Shown here piece after piece: positions 1 to 11,474 of a stretch of DNA of 64,000 nt. This DNA is from Fomitopsis serialis (taxonomy: Eukaryota > Basidiomycota > Agaricomycetes > Polyporales > Fomitopsidaceae), in assembly GCF_022376445.1 (NCBI RefSeq), contig NW_025954983.1, positions 399,814-463,813 of the forward strand, given 5' to 3'. The notes under the pieces were generated by a model. The model worked only from the letters and a program-made list of their open reading frames with translations, was not told where the DNA came from and did no database searches. A program made the position numbers and the translations under genes. Positions within the stretch are counted from its first letter, which is position 1, and every line of letters starts with the position of its first letter.

Positions 1-2291
1 CAAAACGCACCAAAGAGGCAGTTCAAAGACTCAGATGGACGCTCGCGTGTCATCGACGAATGCAATACGGCCGACTGGTGGTGGGAGATCCAGAAGCACC
101 TGCCTCCGGGTGCGACAGTTGCACCTCTCATTATCTCGTCAGATAAGACACAACTGTCGCAGTTCAGTGGTGACAAACAGGCTTACCCGGTGTATCTGAG
201 CATCGGTAACATCGACAAATCGACAAGGCGACAACCATCTGCGGGCGCAACCGTGCTGCTCGGGTATCTGCCGACATCGAAGCTCGAGTGCTTCACCAAG
301 AAGGACGATCGGCGCAAGATCGAAGGTTACCGACTCTTTCATGCCTGTATGCGCTCGATGCTACATCCGTTGATCTCGGCTGGCTTGACGGGCGTCGAGA
401 TGGTCTGCGCGGACCGTTGCATTCGTCGAGTGTATCCGATTGTCGCCGCGTACGTTGCAGACCATCCGGAACAATGTCTCGTCGCATGCTGTCAACAGAA
501 CCATTGTCCAAAATGTACAGTCAGTCCGAATACTCGGGGCGATCTCGTCAACTCACTGTTACGGGATCCGGACGAAACAATCCACGCTATGGCCGGTGAA
601 TCCCATGGCGAACAGCCGACGGAATTCAAGGAGTGGGGCCTGCACCTCATTGATCCGTTTTGGCGGGAGCTACCGCACTGCAACATCTTTCAGTGCATCA
701 CGCCCGACTTACTGCATCAGCTCCACAAAGGGGTCTTCAAGGATCATCTTGTTGATTGGGCAACCGCTGCAATGGTCGGTGGTGAAGACGAGGGTGACCG
801 TCGTTTCCGTGCCATGACCGGTCATCCAGACTTGAGATGGTTCAAGAAGGGCATCTCTACGATCACCCAGTGGACCGGGACAGAATATAAGCACATGGAG
901 AAGATTTTTCTGGGTGTACTCACGGGTGCTGTTACCGACACGGGTATCCTGCGATCTGTCCGTGCGGTCCTCGACTTCATATATCTCGCCCACTTCCAGG
1001 TTCACACGACCGAATCTCTGCTGCAGCTCGAATCTGCATTAGATGCTTTCCATGCAAACAAGGATGCATTCGTCAGGATGGGAATACGTACGCACTTCAA
1101 TATTCCAAAGCTCCACTCGATGATCCACTACGGCCTTTCGATTCGCCTCCTCGGAACTTGCGACGGCTTCAACACGGAGAATTCGGAGCGCTTGCATATC
1201 GATTACGCAAAACGGGCCTACAGAGCAAGCAGCAAGAAAGACTACGTACAGCAAATGACAAAGTGGCTCACTCGGCAAGAGTCAATCCGCAAATTCACGC
1301 GATACTTGCGTTGGCTCGGAAAAGATGCCCCGGAAGGAAGGCCGACAGGAGTAGGACGGGATGATGGGCTGGATGAAGACAAGGCGGCTGATGTCAGCAT
1401 GTCGTCGAAGCACGGACACATCGATCACGAACTCCCTGTGGCGCCAGATTCCGCCGGACAGGATGTTGCGGACGACCCAAGTGCACGCCGCACGTCAAAG
1501 ACTCCGGCGTACCCAAACACGAGGGTAGGGACGTTGATGTCAGATTTTGGCTGCACGGATTTTATTCCACGGCTGGAGGAGTATCTCCGGCGTACCACGA
1601 GAGATGGTACACTGCCTCTCGCCGCGAGGAATATCACGGAATTGACACGGTTCGATGCCTACAAGAACGTCAAATTCTCCTTACCGTCATTGCGTCAGGT
1701 GTCGAAGGAAGGTTTACGCACCAGAGACAAAGTACGTGCCACACGCGCAACACCTGCGTCTGGGCCCAAGAAAGCCAAGGCAGCGTGCTTTGATACAATC
1801 CTCGCGCGTGAAGTATCTCTGCACGAGGGGGGTGGTGATCCACAGAACCCCTTGAGGGTGAGTCAATACTAGTCGTCCGCTCCCGCCCTCGCATCCGAGT
1901 CGAAACTGACGAAATGCTGTGTTTATCATAAGGTCTTCGTGTTGCGCGTGTTCGGTCGATTTTCCGCGTCCCTGAAAGCTACGGCCAGCAGTTCCATGAG
2001 CCACTTGCCTTTGTGGAGTGGTACACACCGCTTCGCAGCTACGATCAGAACCTCGGCATGTACAAGGTGTCCAAATCCACTCACCGTGGTCGCCCCAGAA
2101 GCTCCGTGATCCCAGTCTCCCATATTGAGCGAAGTTGCCACCTCCTCCCTCAGTGGGGTCGCGCCATGACGAGGAGCTGGAAGAGCGAGACTGTCCTGGA
2201 TCAGTGCTCGACGTTTTACCTCAACCCCTATCTTCGCCACGACGACTTCGTTCTACTCCGGGTCTTTGCTCGTGAACCAGTACCAGGCTGA
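1..2291 (+). CDS. Plavaka-type (CACTA-related) transposase, 5' end outside the window
   Basis: The frame is open from base 1 to 1872 without a start, so the gene begins before the window. The opening part carries the family's typical stretches: a DWWWE motif, [20 protein letters not shown] and the run from SIGNIDK to [14 protein letters not shown] cysteine/histidine cluster follows ([10 protein letters not shown]), then the D/H-rich core with [15 protein letters not shown]. The C-terminal domain lies in another frame at about 1950-2291 ([30 protein letters not shown]) and ends at TGA 2289-2291. An intron of about 80 nt (GTGAGT near 1858 to the AAG near 1931) joins the parts, but the phase is off by one; a G-run near 1828 may hold an indel. 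The product would cut and paste DNA in the nucleus. The family call is from memory of Plavaka proteins. Confidence 0.85.
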
Positions 2292-2461
2292 ACTGTTAGT
2301 AGAACTACTTACTCTCGTGCAATGGGATACGCACTCTTCACGTTCATGGCCGAGCCATTCAATTGCTGTACTAGTGCGTGGTAGTAGTGGTGTTCAAGGA
2401 GAATGCATCGATTGCTATCGCACGCCAGATACCGCCGCCCGAAAAGCGTGACTGGTGGGCG
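2292..2461. other. Gap between the tail-to-tail transposase genes
   Basis: These 170 bases separate the stop of the Plavaka gene from the stop of the minus-strand hAT gene. No terminal inverted repeat or gene was recognised here, so the boundary between the two transposon systems is not resolved. Confidence 0.4.
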
Positions 2462-5400
2462 CTAACGCAAAGTACGACTACAGTGCCGCAAAACGAGGTG
2501 TCTATTATATAATTCTATTGACTGGCGCAATCCGCTCCAGTGAGCGTCGTGGCAGTAGCTGTAGGTTCGAGAGTTGCTCAGAGGGCTCTGGAGCGAGGCG
2601 CAATGCTCTCGTGTCTCCGGGGGCTCCAGAGTGGTATGCGGCAGCTCCCGAGGGAAAGCGTTTTCCTGATGCATCGCTTGCAGGGTCATCCGGTTTCGTA
2701 CTGGGCTATTCAGCCGCGTGAAGAGTGATGCTGTACGTTCATCGGGCATCGAGTTGGGCATGACAGAGTACAGCTTGATCGCAAGAGCCTACGGTATGTC
2801 ACATTAGATCAGCCGTCTCGATGAATATAGGGTGACGTACAGCAAGGACTTCAGTGTGAGGGATAGACTGCACGATCATCCACCAATCCAAGGCAGTCTG
2901 GCCATCATTGCGCCGCGGAACAGTGGTAAATGGGTAGCTATTCTGTGCGTACGCAAGAAACTGGCTCTTGAATTGTTTTACGAGCTGATTCCACTGTTTC
3001 TTCGGCACATTCAGGACAGGGTGTTCACCATGCACTGCTTCGGCTTGGAGCAGTGCCATCAAGTAGTGACCTACACGTTTGTAGACATCAAGGGACTGAA
3101 TTCGTGGTGGATCCGAGGCGAGATCTGTGGGCTGTACGTGTTTTGATGACGAGCTAGCTTTGGATTGGCTGACTCGGAAAAGGTCAGACTTGAGGTAATC
3201 TGCCGTGCGATGTGAAGACTTTTAGCTAGACCGTCTTTGGCAGAGTGCAACACAAATCCACTCACTCGGGTCAAGATAGACTGCAGACAGGTGTGCATCG
3301 GTAGGTCCGTCTTCGAACATCTCGCTCCAGCGTGCATTGTAGATCGCACGGATCTCTGCCATCACGCTCTCTGGAATACCCGATGCCTTCTGCGCAAACA
3401 CTTGTTTCAATGACGCACCAATCCCGCACCAGTAAAGGAACAAATCCGCGAGGGACACCTGTAGCGACTCAAGGAGGACGATCGTCTTCGCAAATGGAAG
3501 ACCGACACTGAGAACCTGATTCAGCTGTGTCTCGAAGACCAACGTTGATGGTGAGTCGCGTATGAAACACTCCTGCGTTTCCTGTACGTGCTGCTGATCA
3601 GCACAGCAAAGCTTTTGTTCCTGAAATCTTCGTACCTCCACAGTGATCTTCCCACTTGAGCAGCCATCTCGGAGTGCAGGAAGGCATCGCCGCATGGCCA
3701 CCGAAGCTCGAATGATCATCGCGAACCGGGTCTTTCCTATCTTCTCAAGGCCACGCGGTATACCGAGGCGTTCACGGATTACCGCCAACTCTTCAGCAGA
3801 TTGGTCCGACTTAGAAAAGAATTGCAAGGTGCGTCGTACAGTTGCAATCACGTCCTTGAAAAACGGCAATTTGCACAGGTTCTTGATCGGAAGGTTTGTA
3901 TGATGGACCGGATCAGGTATGTTCATGATTGTAGGGACCGTCGCACACAGAAAGCGCCGACATGCTTTCGTGTTGCCAGTGCTGTCCGATGAAGCGGCGC
4001 TGAAGCGTCTTCGACCGATCGGATCAACAACTTGCTGAAAAGCAAAAGTGTGAGTGAGTTACGTCTTTGTATGTGTCAATAACCAAACCTTCAGCATGCT
4101 TCGTGCCAACCAGTCCGCCGTATGTCGCACCCGGCAACCGTCAATGACATCAACAAAAAAGACCTGGCGATTCGGCGCGGCAGTCGTGACATGCACAGTA
4201 TAGTACGACTGGTGGCGCTTATTCGCACCACCGTCGTACGTGATGGTGAGGTTGATTTGAGTGCGGAGATACTCAATTTGCAGATGTCGTACATGTTCTG
4301 CCTCCTGTGGGATTTGTGTCTCCTCGAGCGTACTCCGGGACACAGGTATGTACTTTGTGTTCCCTATCTCCCACATGTTCTTCCACGTCGCTGAATCGAC
4401 AACTGATGGGGAATACCGTTACAGCAGATGAACTTCAAGATCGCGGGGTCAAGCTGTGCCTTCAGCCAAGTGCGCCCGGCCCGCCCAACCATGACATCGA
4501 GCGTCGTCTGGCCAGACTTCGCTGCATGTGGGTTGGGCTGTCTGCTGTCGACAGCTACCAACCGGGAGTTCTCGGGTGCCAATGCCGCTTGGGCAGCAAC
4601 TACAGTGGAGGGATCCGGCGCCAATGTCATGTTCGTGATGCCGCCATTCGGAGCGACCTTCTGGGCAAACACTAAGGCGAGTTGCTCCTGCCTTGCACTT
4701 GGGGTGTTCTCCCTACTCGCCTTCGAGGCTTTTGATCGCAACTCTGTTGACAGGTGCAGACACCGGCTCGCATGAGAAAGGACTCGGCCACTTGTCCGAC
4801 CAGACCAAGCCCGATCGCAGCCACGACCAATGCAACCATAGCGTTTCTTGCCATCGGTCGCCTGATTCAGCTCGCGTGTGAGCTGGTCCAGGAGTGGCTT
4901 GCGAGGGCGTCCTATTGTTTGTGCATGAGGTACGTCCGAGTCCCCACTTGTATTGCTCCCATCTAACTCTGACTCGGAGTCGCCATCTGATGGTGTGTCG
5001 CCTAGGATATCCTTAGGGTTTGGCTTGAAGGATCGCTGCGTAGCATGTGAGTTTCAGTGGACATGCATTGGCACAGACATATACGCTCACAATTGCAGGT
5101 AGTGCCACAGATTTCTCCGCTTTCTTCTTCTGAGACTTCCCCCCACGACGACGCTTCTTCACGGGCTTCTTCAGGTGCGGTGCCGCCTTCCCCATCAGTA
5201 TGACGTCCATCGGGTTGACCTCGGAACCCTCATCACTAAGGTTGCTCCCCACATCGAACCCCATTCCGATCGGACGCCGTTTTCGCTTCATCGGCTTTCC
5301 TGGCACCTTTGGGGTCTCGCATGCGATGGCTGCACTGTCACACTTGGGCTTGGACAGGATAGGTATGTCGATAGACGTATCAATGATGGTGATGTCCTGA

Positions 5401-6777
5401 TCAATCTGCAGGGCGCCACCGAGGTCACTATCAGTGAAGTCGGGTGTTGATGTCGCGGCTTCCACGGGCTAAGCAGTTAGTAACTCTCGTGAGTCTTGCA
5501 TTCAATGAGATAGGGTACCAAGCACAAAGGCTTACTGAGGATTGCGAGATCTTCCATATACGTTCCAAATAGACCATCCGTGCACTGTCGACCATATCAG
5601 GCAATATGAGGGGATGGAGATCCGGCAGATAGTAGTGGGCAATAGCGTTCGGGGCACAGATTCCACACGAGAAGTAGTCGCCAGGCGCCTGTCGCATGCA
5701 TGGAAGGTGCGATACAGAGAGCTGCTGTTTTGCGTACGGTGTGAGCCACCATTGAAGCAGATCATGCAGCTGAGGAGGGATGCTATGTCCCATCGAGTCC
5801 GCGAAGAGGATAGACCACACCCTGAAGTCCACGACGACCGCGATCCAGTGGGCACCATTCAAATTGAAAACGAGACTCAGTGATAGAAGGTCCCCACTTG
5901 CGAGGCGCTCTCCAAATTGGACCAACCAAGCAGGGAGCACGACCTTTGGAGGTGGGATAGGCTTTCCTGTGGCACTGCGTACCTGTGCCCTTTCTACATA
6001 CCTGCTCCATAGCAGCCACGTCCAGTATGCATCCCAAATAGCATGTCTCCCTCGAAGGTGGTCGTCCATGTCGATATCGGTGCGTAGTATGTTACAGATC
6101 ATTCCGATGTGTTCTGATGCGAGCCATTCTCGTGAAAGAAATGAGGCGAGAGCTATCGTGTCCGGCTTCCCTTCAAGAGCTCCAAGGCGTCCGGAATGGG
6201 GTATCCGTGTCAAGAGGAGTCGGGTTGAGTCGGTCAGTGGCCCTGGAGCACGCCCAGACGTCAACAACCATGTTTCGGCTGTTTTCCAGGTTGTGTAGGT
6301 GCTCCGCATGCGATGCACACGGCGCCAGAAACTGAGAATATACAAGGGCACCAGGGAGTTGGCACCAGTGCTGGTGGCATACGAGGTCGATATGAGGTGA
6401 GCATAATGGATAGAGACCTTTCCAGCAAGCCACTCTTCTCCTACAGCACGAAAGAGCTTATCTATCATCTCCACAGGCGGCACAGGCAGCGCGCACAGGT
6501 CCTTGAACGTAGGAAGGGTGGAAGGTTCTGCAGAGAAGAAGTCTTGTGTACTCGGGGTAGGACTTCCGGGCGAGAGTATTGGTACCTGGCCATTAGCAAT
6601 GAATGCACGGACAGTTGTGGATGGTACACCGAAAAGAGCTATCTCCAAGCCAGATGGCATTGTGAGAAGGCTCGCAAGGACTTCGCGGACGTAGCTTGGT
6701 GTGTTTGCAAACTGCTGGCCAGCCAGTATCCATTCATGCGAGACGAAGACACCAGCATGCGACTTAGGTTTCGACAT
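2462..6777 (-). CDS. Ulp1/C48 protease - BED-like zinc finger - hAT (DUF659) transposase, apparent fusion
   Basis: Exon 6777-5536 encodes 414 residues ending in a Ulp1-like cysteine protease: His310 in NGAHWIAVVVD, Asp327 in FADSMG, Cys371 in DYFSCGIC. GT-AG introns at 5535-5469 and 5090-5036, both phase 0, join it to a Lys/Arg-rich linker. A BED-like finger follows (C-x4-C, then H-x3-C, near 4840-4780). The hAT domain is next: ITYDGGANKR, SDSTGNTKACRRF, KIGKTRFA and LDPNYLKSDLF, with the dimerisation motif MPNSMPDERTASLFTRLN near 2750. More introns fall near 4030, 3260 and 2800. One base is missing in a C-run near 4400, so as read the gene is frameshifted. ORFs could also represent two overlapping genes, but the splice phases favour one. 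Expected role: transposition, with SUMO/ubiquitin-like deconjugation of unknown purpose. Confidence 0.75.
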
Positions 6778-7800
6778 GGGCAGAGGTCCGAGTCTTTTGG
6801 AGTCGTTTGAGTGACAAGGTTCAAGTCGTCGAGTACTAGTACTTCAGAGATGGCGGGCAGTGACTGCGACACTCGCATGGCTTACTAACCCAGCTCCATT
6901 GCCAATGTGTTACCATGTATCCGCATAATAGTACAATTGGCAACTTGAACTTGGAGTCACTGCTCCAGCGGTGTCACGGTAGGGCACCAAGTTGGACGGA
7001 AGTTCCGAGACTAATATACTCAGGTCAAATAAAATAAAAGTTCACTATGTTTGGATATGAACAGAGTCTACGATATACGAGTATCTGTACTACTAGTCGG
7101 CCAGGTCAGACAGTACACGACACTGCAGCCAGGCGCCGGATTGTCGGGCGCGCGTCGCGCGACGACCCAATGCGGTCGCGCGGCGCCGCCGCGCGAAATC
7201 TCATCATGTGACCGTTGGTCTGAAAACTTTCTTACATGTACACCCGGGGACCCTGTAAGTTAGTCGTATTTAACCAGTATAATACATGTAAAGTAATTAC
7301 ATGTTTAAAACAGGCCCCTTTCATACGCTACCCTATGGCGCTGCGCATTAGAGTCTGCCACAACTACGTCCATGGAACACATGATCACCTAGTTTCACGA
7401 TGTGGTCGGTTCAAGCACTTTTGGAAACGATCTACTTACCTGCCATTCTAGGAACACCACTGCGTCGGGCCCGCCGCACTTTCAAATTAGGCATCGCCAT
7501 CATTCGGCGTCGTCCCAACTGCGCGCCGCGGCGAACCTCAACGTTTCAACCGCCAGAGAGGTCCGCAGCGCTGACGCGGGCGCTATCACACCATACCATA
7601 CTAAGTAGCGATCAACATCTGCGTCGTCTTTTCCACGCGCCTCCGTTGCTGCGAGCGCAGGCAGGCATTCCTTGGTAGTACCTGCTGCGCCGCGGTGACT
7701 TGCATGTCAACGTGCCACATGATGATGCCAGATCATACATAAGTAGCGGTAGTCGTCGACCCAGGCGATGATACCCCCGGGCGCGTCACCGACTCTCTGG
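6778..7800. other. Intergenic, with a GC-rich self-complementary tract
   Basis: No gene was recognised. Bases about 7138-7197 are very rich in CG dinucleotides with near-palindromic runs such as CGCGCGTCGCGCG, followed by an AT-rich stretch near 7265-7310. This could mark an end of the hAT element or a promoter. Short ORFs here have no family features. Confidence 0.4.
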
Positions 7801-8922
7801 ATGTACTTCAAACTGGAGGACTCGGACGCTCAGCCTCAGGCCAGAGATGACCTGGCGGCGGATGTCAGGCCGATGAGATATGGTCAGTCAAGTATCCTTA
7901 CCGTGATGGGACCCAGGTCGTCGTGCTGACACCGTTGCGCAGCCGACATTCCGAACGTTGTCGCAACACACAGGGCTGCGTTCGCGAACGACCCCGTATG
8001 GAGTTACTTGTTCAGGACGCCAGTGTGTCACCGCATCATCTCAAGGTTGTACAGCTCTCGAAGTGATGTTTTTGCTTGCAGGATGATGCAACGTGCTCGC
8101 GCTTGAGTCGCTGGCTCGATAGCCTGGTGTATTTCCTACAATGTCTCGGACGCGTGCATGCGCGGAAGATGTTGGTGATTAACGACGGGGATGCCTATCT
8201 ATACTTGTGAGTCCGATCCGCACCCGTAAAGCGGCATTGCTTCTCACAGGCGGTCGTGAACTGCATTCGCAGCGGCCTTCCCGGTGGTAAGCCGACCGTC
8301 GTAGAGCGCATCATCGGGCGCAGTACCTCCTTCCTACGGAAGGTGAGGACGGCGGAACAGAAGAAGGTATGCATCCTACGGGTCCCTCTCCAATACACGC
8401 GTGCCCCTACTTGGTGACTATCTGACGCAACCATAATTAGCGTATGGAGGAGACGATGCAGAAACAGGACGCCGCCATAAAGGCGGCCATAGGCGAGAGG
8501 ATCCACAGCATGTTCGCCGCGCACGATCTCGCAACACATCCAGGGAAGCAAGGCAGAGGGTACGGGGGCGCACTCGTGGCTGCTGCCAACGCCAAGGTAC
8601 GTCTGTCCGTAACTGCCTACCGCCCGAGTCTGGGGCTGACTGCCAGATTCCCCGGGACGTGCAGGCAGACGCGCTCGGCGCAGCGTCCTGGCTCTCCTCG
8701 TCGAACGTTGCCAACACCGCGTTCTACGAGAGCTGCGGCTTCGTCGTCGTGCGGGAATTCGCGATCGGGGACGAGAACCCGACATGGATGGAGCCGCCCA
8801 TCGTCGTTAGGATTGTGCGTATTCTGCGGTGAGGGACGCGTGCCTCGAATCTAACCTTTTCATTGCAGATGGTGAGGGAACAGCAGGGCGCGGCCCATGA
8901 CTTGAAGGAAGAGATGGTCTAG
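7801..8922 (+). CDS. GNAT-family N-acetyltransferase
   Basis: The start ATG 7801 gives a leader ending VRPMRY. An intron at 7883-7942 joins it to ADIPNVVATHRAAFANDPVW, typical of the N-terminal strand and helix of these fungal GNATs. Further exons give RWLDSLVYFLQCLGRVHARK, then HDLATHPGKQGRGYGGALV, which is the acetyl-CoA pyrophosphate-binding motif (Q-G-R-G-Y-G). SWLSSSNVANTAFYESCGF and GDENPTWMEPPIVVRI follow, ending EEMV with TAG 8920-8922. Introns begin near 8205, 8377, 8596 and 8819. The junction near 8065-8091 is unclear: an unusually short intron or a one-base shift is needed. The substrate cannot be told; it probably acetylates a small amine in the cytosol. It converges on the phosphate transporter gene. 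Confidence 0.8.
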
Positions 8923-9352
8923 GGTTTATTTTGTGACTATAGTGTTTGCGTTTATCTCAGGGTCTTGCTTGAGTCTCCGCTGTATACGTAGGTCTCAGCC
9001 ATTTCAAATTGGCGGTCACAGGGTCTCGCACCAAGCGGCACAGTTCGCATTAGTTACTGGTCGATCACCATTAGATTCTACTACGTAACACAACAACCGC
9101 ACAGACAACAGCGGCGACACTTTTGACCGACCGCACGCAAGGCCCCGCTACAATACACCCAGCTCAATAAGGATAACATCGAGGAGAGAGTCAGAGAGAT
9201 CATCATAGCAGCACAGACGGAGGGTTCGTGACCCGCGACAAGGACGGAGGTATGAGGGCGATGATGGCGTGGTATGCGGGTACATGAGTGAGCAAGAAAT
9301 GAGCGTGCCAGAGGGATGCGCCGGAAGGGCGACCAGGGGAGGATAGAGGCGT
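8923..9352. other. Convergent 3' intergenic region
   Basis: This 430-base stretch lies between the stops of the GNAT gene and the minus-strand phosphate transporter. It probably holds both 3' UTRs. No other feature was seen. Confidence 0.4.
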
Positions 9353-11474
9353 TCATGGGTCTGCGGCGGCGACGCCCGTGACGAAGCCCTCCTGGTCCTC
9401 GTTCGAGATGTCCTCGAGCGTCTGCTGCTTCGTCTCCGTGATGAGCAGCGTCGAGAACACGCCCGTCAGCATGAACAGCGCCAAGATCTCGATACTGTCA
9501 TCACCCGTCAGCGCCCGCACGGAACCCCACAAAAGAAAGACGCGACTCACATGTGCTTCACGAACTTGTTCGTCCCGCCGATGTTCGCCATCTGCGCGAA
9601 GCCGACCTGGGAGATGACCGCGCCGAGCTTGCCGCTCGCGGCGGAGATGCCGTGCGCGGTCGAGCGGTAGCGCGTCGGGAACGCCTCGCCGGGCACGATG
9701 AACGTCGTCGTGTTCGGCCCGAAGTTCTCGAAGAAGTTCGCCAGACAGTAGAGGAACACGAACGCGTTCCTCCCCGACTTCGTCGCCGAGAGCGCGTCGT
9801 ATCCGAAGCCTGCCCGCGAACAATCAGTACGCCGTGCGCTACGGGAGAGGAAGGAAAGGAGGCGCACCCATGATGATGAAGAGGATGGTGAGCATGATGA
9901 AGCCCATGAGCTGGATCGGCTTGCGGCCCCAAGTGTCGATGAAGCAGAAGGCCACCCAGTACCCGGGGATGAGACCCGCGACGGAGAGGATGATGTTACC
10001 GATGCATATGTTGCGCAGGTTCTGGTACACCAGCTCCGTGCCCTTCAGGCCGGTGGTGATCGTGCCGAAGCCGACCGCTTCAAGGATGATCGAGCTGTTC
10101 AAGCCGAGGCCGTAGAACGCGATCTGCGCGCGGGCACCGTGTCAGAATCGGAGGCAAGAGTATGGGGAGCGGTAGAGATGCACGCACGTCAAGGGCGAAC
10201 CACGAGTACGCGCAGCCGAGGAGCTGGCGTCCGTTCTCCCACTTGCCGAAGTGGCGGAAGAAGTCGCGGCGCGAGGCCTTGGGCGCCTGGACGCGCTGCA
10301 CGACCGCGTCGGGGTCGACGTGGTAGCTGCCAGTGGTGAGGAAGTTCTCGACGTCCTGCGCGGCCTGCTTGACGTTGCGCTCGACGTCCATGGTGAAACG
10401 GGGCGTCTCGGGGATCGTCAGACGGAAGTAGAGCGCGATGACTCCGGGAACGCAGCCGAGACCGATGAGGAGACGCCACATGTAGTCGACCGAGTTCATG
10501 CTGTCAACGTTGTCCCTGAGGAGGGAGTGCTTCTCAGCCGCGACGACGACGTATGCGACGATGCAACCGGCTGCGGAGGTGATTAGATCGAATTGTGCAA
10601 ATCTAGGTCAGACAGACGACATACCGAGCTGGCCCCATCCTTGGTTGGCAAAGACCGCCGTCATGAGACGACCACGGCTCTTTCTGGACGCGAACTCGGA
10701 GGAGATGACGGCAGAAAGAGGGTAATCGCCTCCAATACCGATCCCCATCTGCGTGCAGCTATCAGCTAAACGATACATCCGGCACACAGCGCAATACCCA
10801 CAATGAATCTCCAGACAACGATGACGCCCAGGATGTTGATGGCCTTTGCCTGACCCGCGACAGCCTGACCGAATGTCGCGACGATGATGATCATCAGTTC
10901 GATACCATCTGTTACATATACGAACATGAGTAATGCTTCACAGTGAAATGGTGAACTAGGACTTACACATCCGCTTACGGCCGACCACGTCTGCCATCCA
11001 ACCGAAGAAAAACTGGCCAAAAATGTTACCGATGGGAGTCGCGACCTTGACACCAAGCGATTGGTTTGAGGTGAGGGCGCGAGTTGCGCCCGACCCCTTT
11101 CCTCCGTAGAGGTAGCCCAGCATGATCGCGGCGATGTTAATTGCGAAAATATCATAGCTGAAGGTAATATTGGCATATCAGCACAAGAACGTAGCCGTGA
11201 AACGGCGTCGCACAAAACACTTACGCATCGGTGAAGAAACCGACACCAGCCACCATTGACACCTTCACATGGAACCAACTGCGTTTTAATCGTGAGCTGC
11301 CGTAAGCGAGGTGAAATGCGATCGAGCTCACCTGAACTTGGCATCGTCGACCTCGGCGAGCGCTGCACGGCGCTTCTCGTCGAGCGCGTATGCGACGGGG
11401 GGTGGGCCGCCCTTCTCGAGCTCTGGGCCTGCGCTGCTGGTGGAGGCCTTGTCTACCATGTGGAGTTCAGCCAT
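9353..11474 (-). CDS. PHO84: Inorganic phosphate:H+ symporter, MFS family (PHO84-like), copy 1
   Basis: The start ATG 11474 gives MAELHMVDK and then a hydrophilic N-terminus. [38 protein letters not shown] and GRKRM are the family's helix 1-2 pattern. [18 protein letters not shown] is the phosphate transporter signature in helix 4. The second half has [13 protein letters not shown], a central cytoplasmic loop, WFALD spliced to [22 protein letters not shown], and [20 protein letters not shown] with the H+/Pi site region. It ends VAAADP at TGA 9355-9353. About nine short introns are needed and no frameshift was found. The product should import phosphate across the plasma membrane. No clear CACGTG Pho4 site was seen near the start. 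Confidence 0.92.

Noticed and set aside
2563..2585. Possible tRNA B-box (TAGGTTCGAGAG)
   Set aside because: No A-box or cloverleaf could be formed, and it lies close to the end of the hAT gene.
8195..8785. Minus-strand ORF of 196 codons
   Set aside because: It lies antisense to well-supported exons of the GNAT gene and its Arg/Ser-rich translation has no family features.
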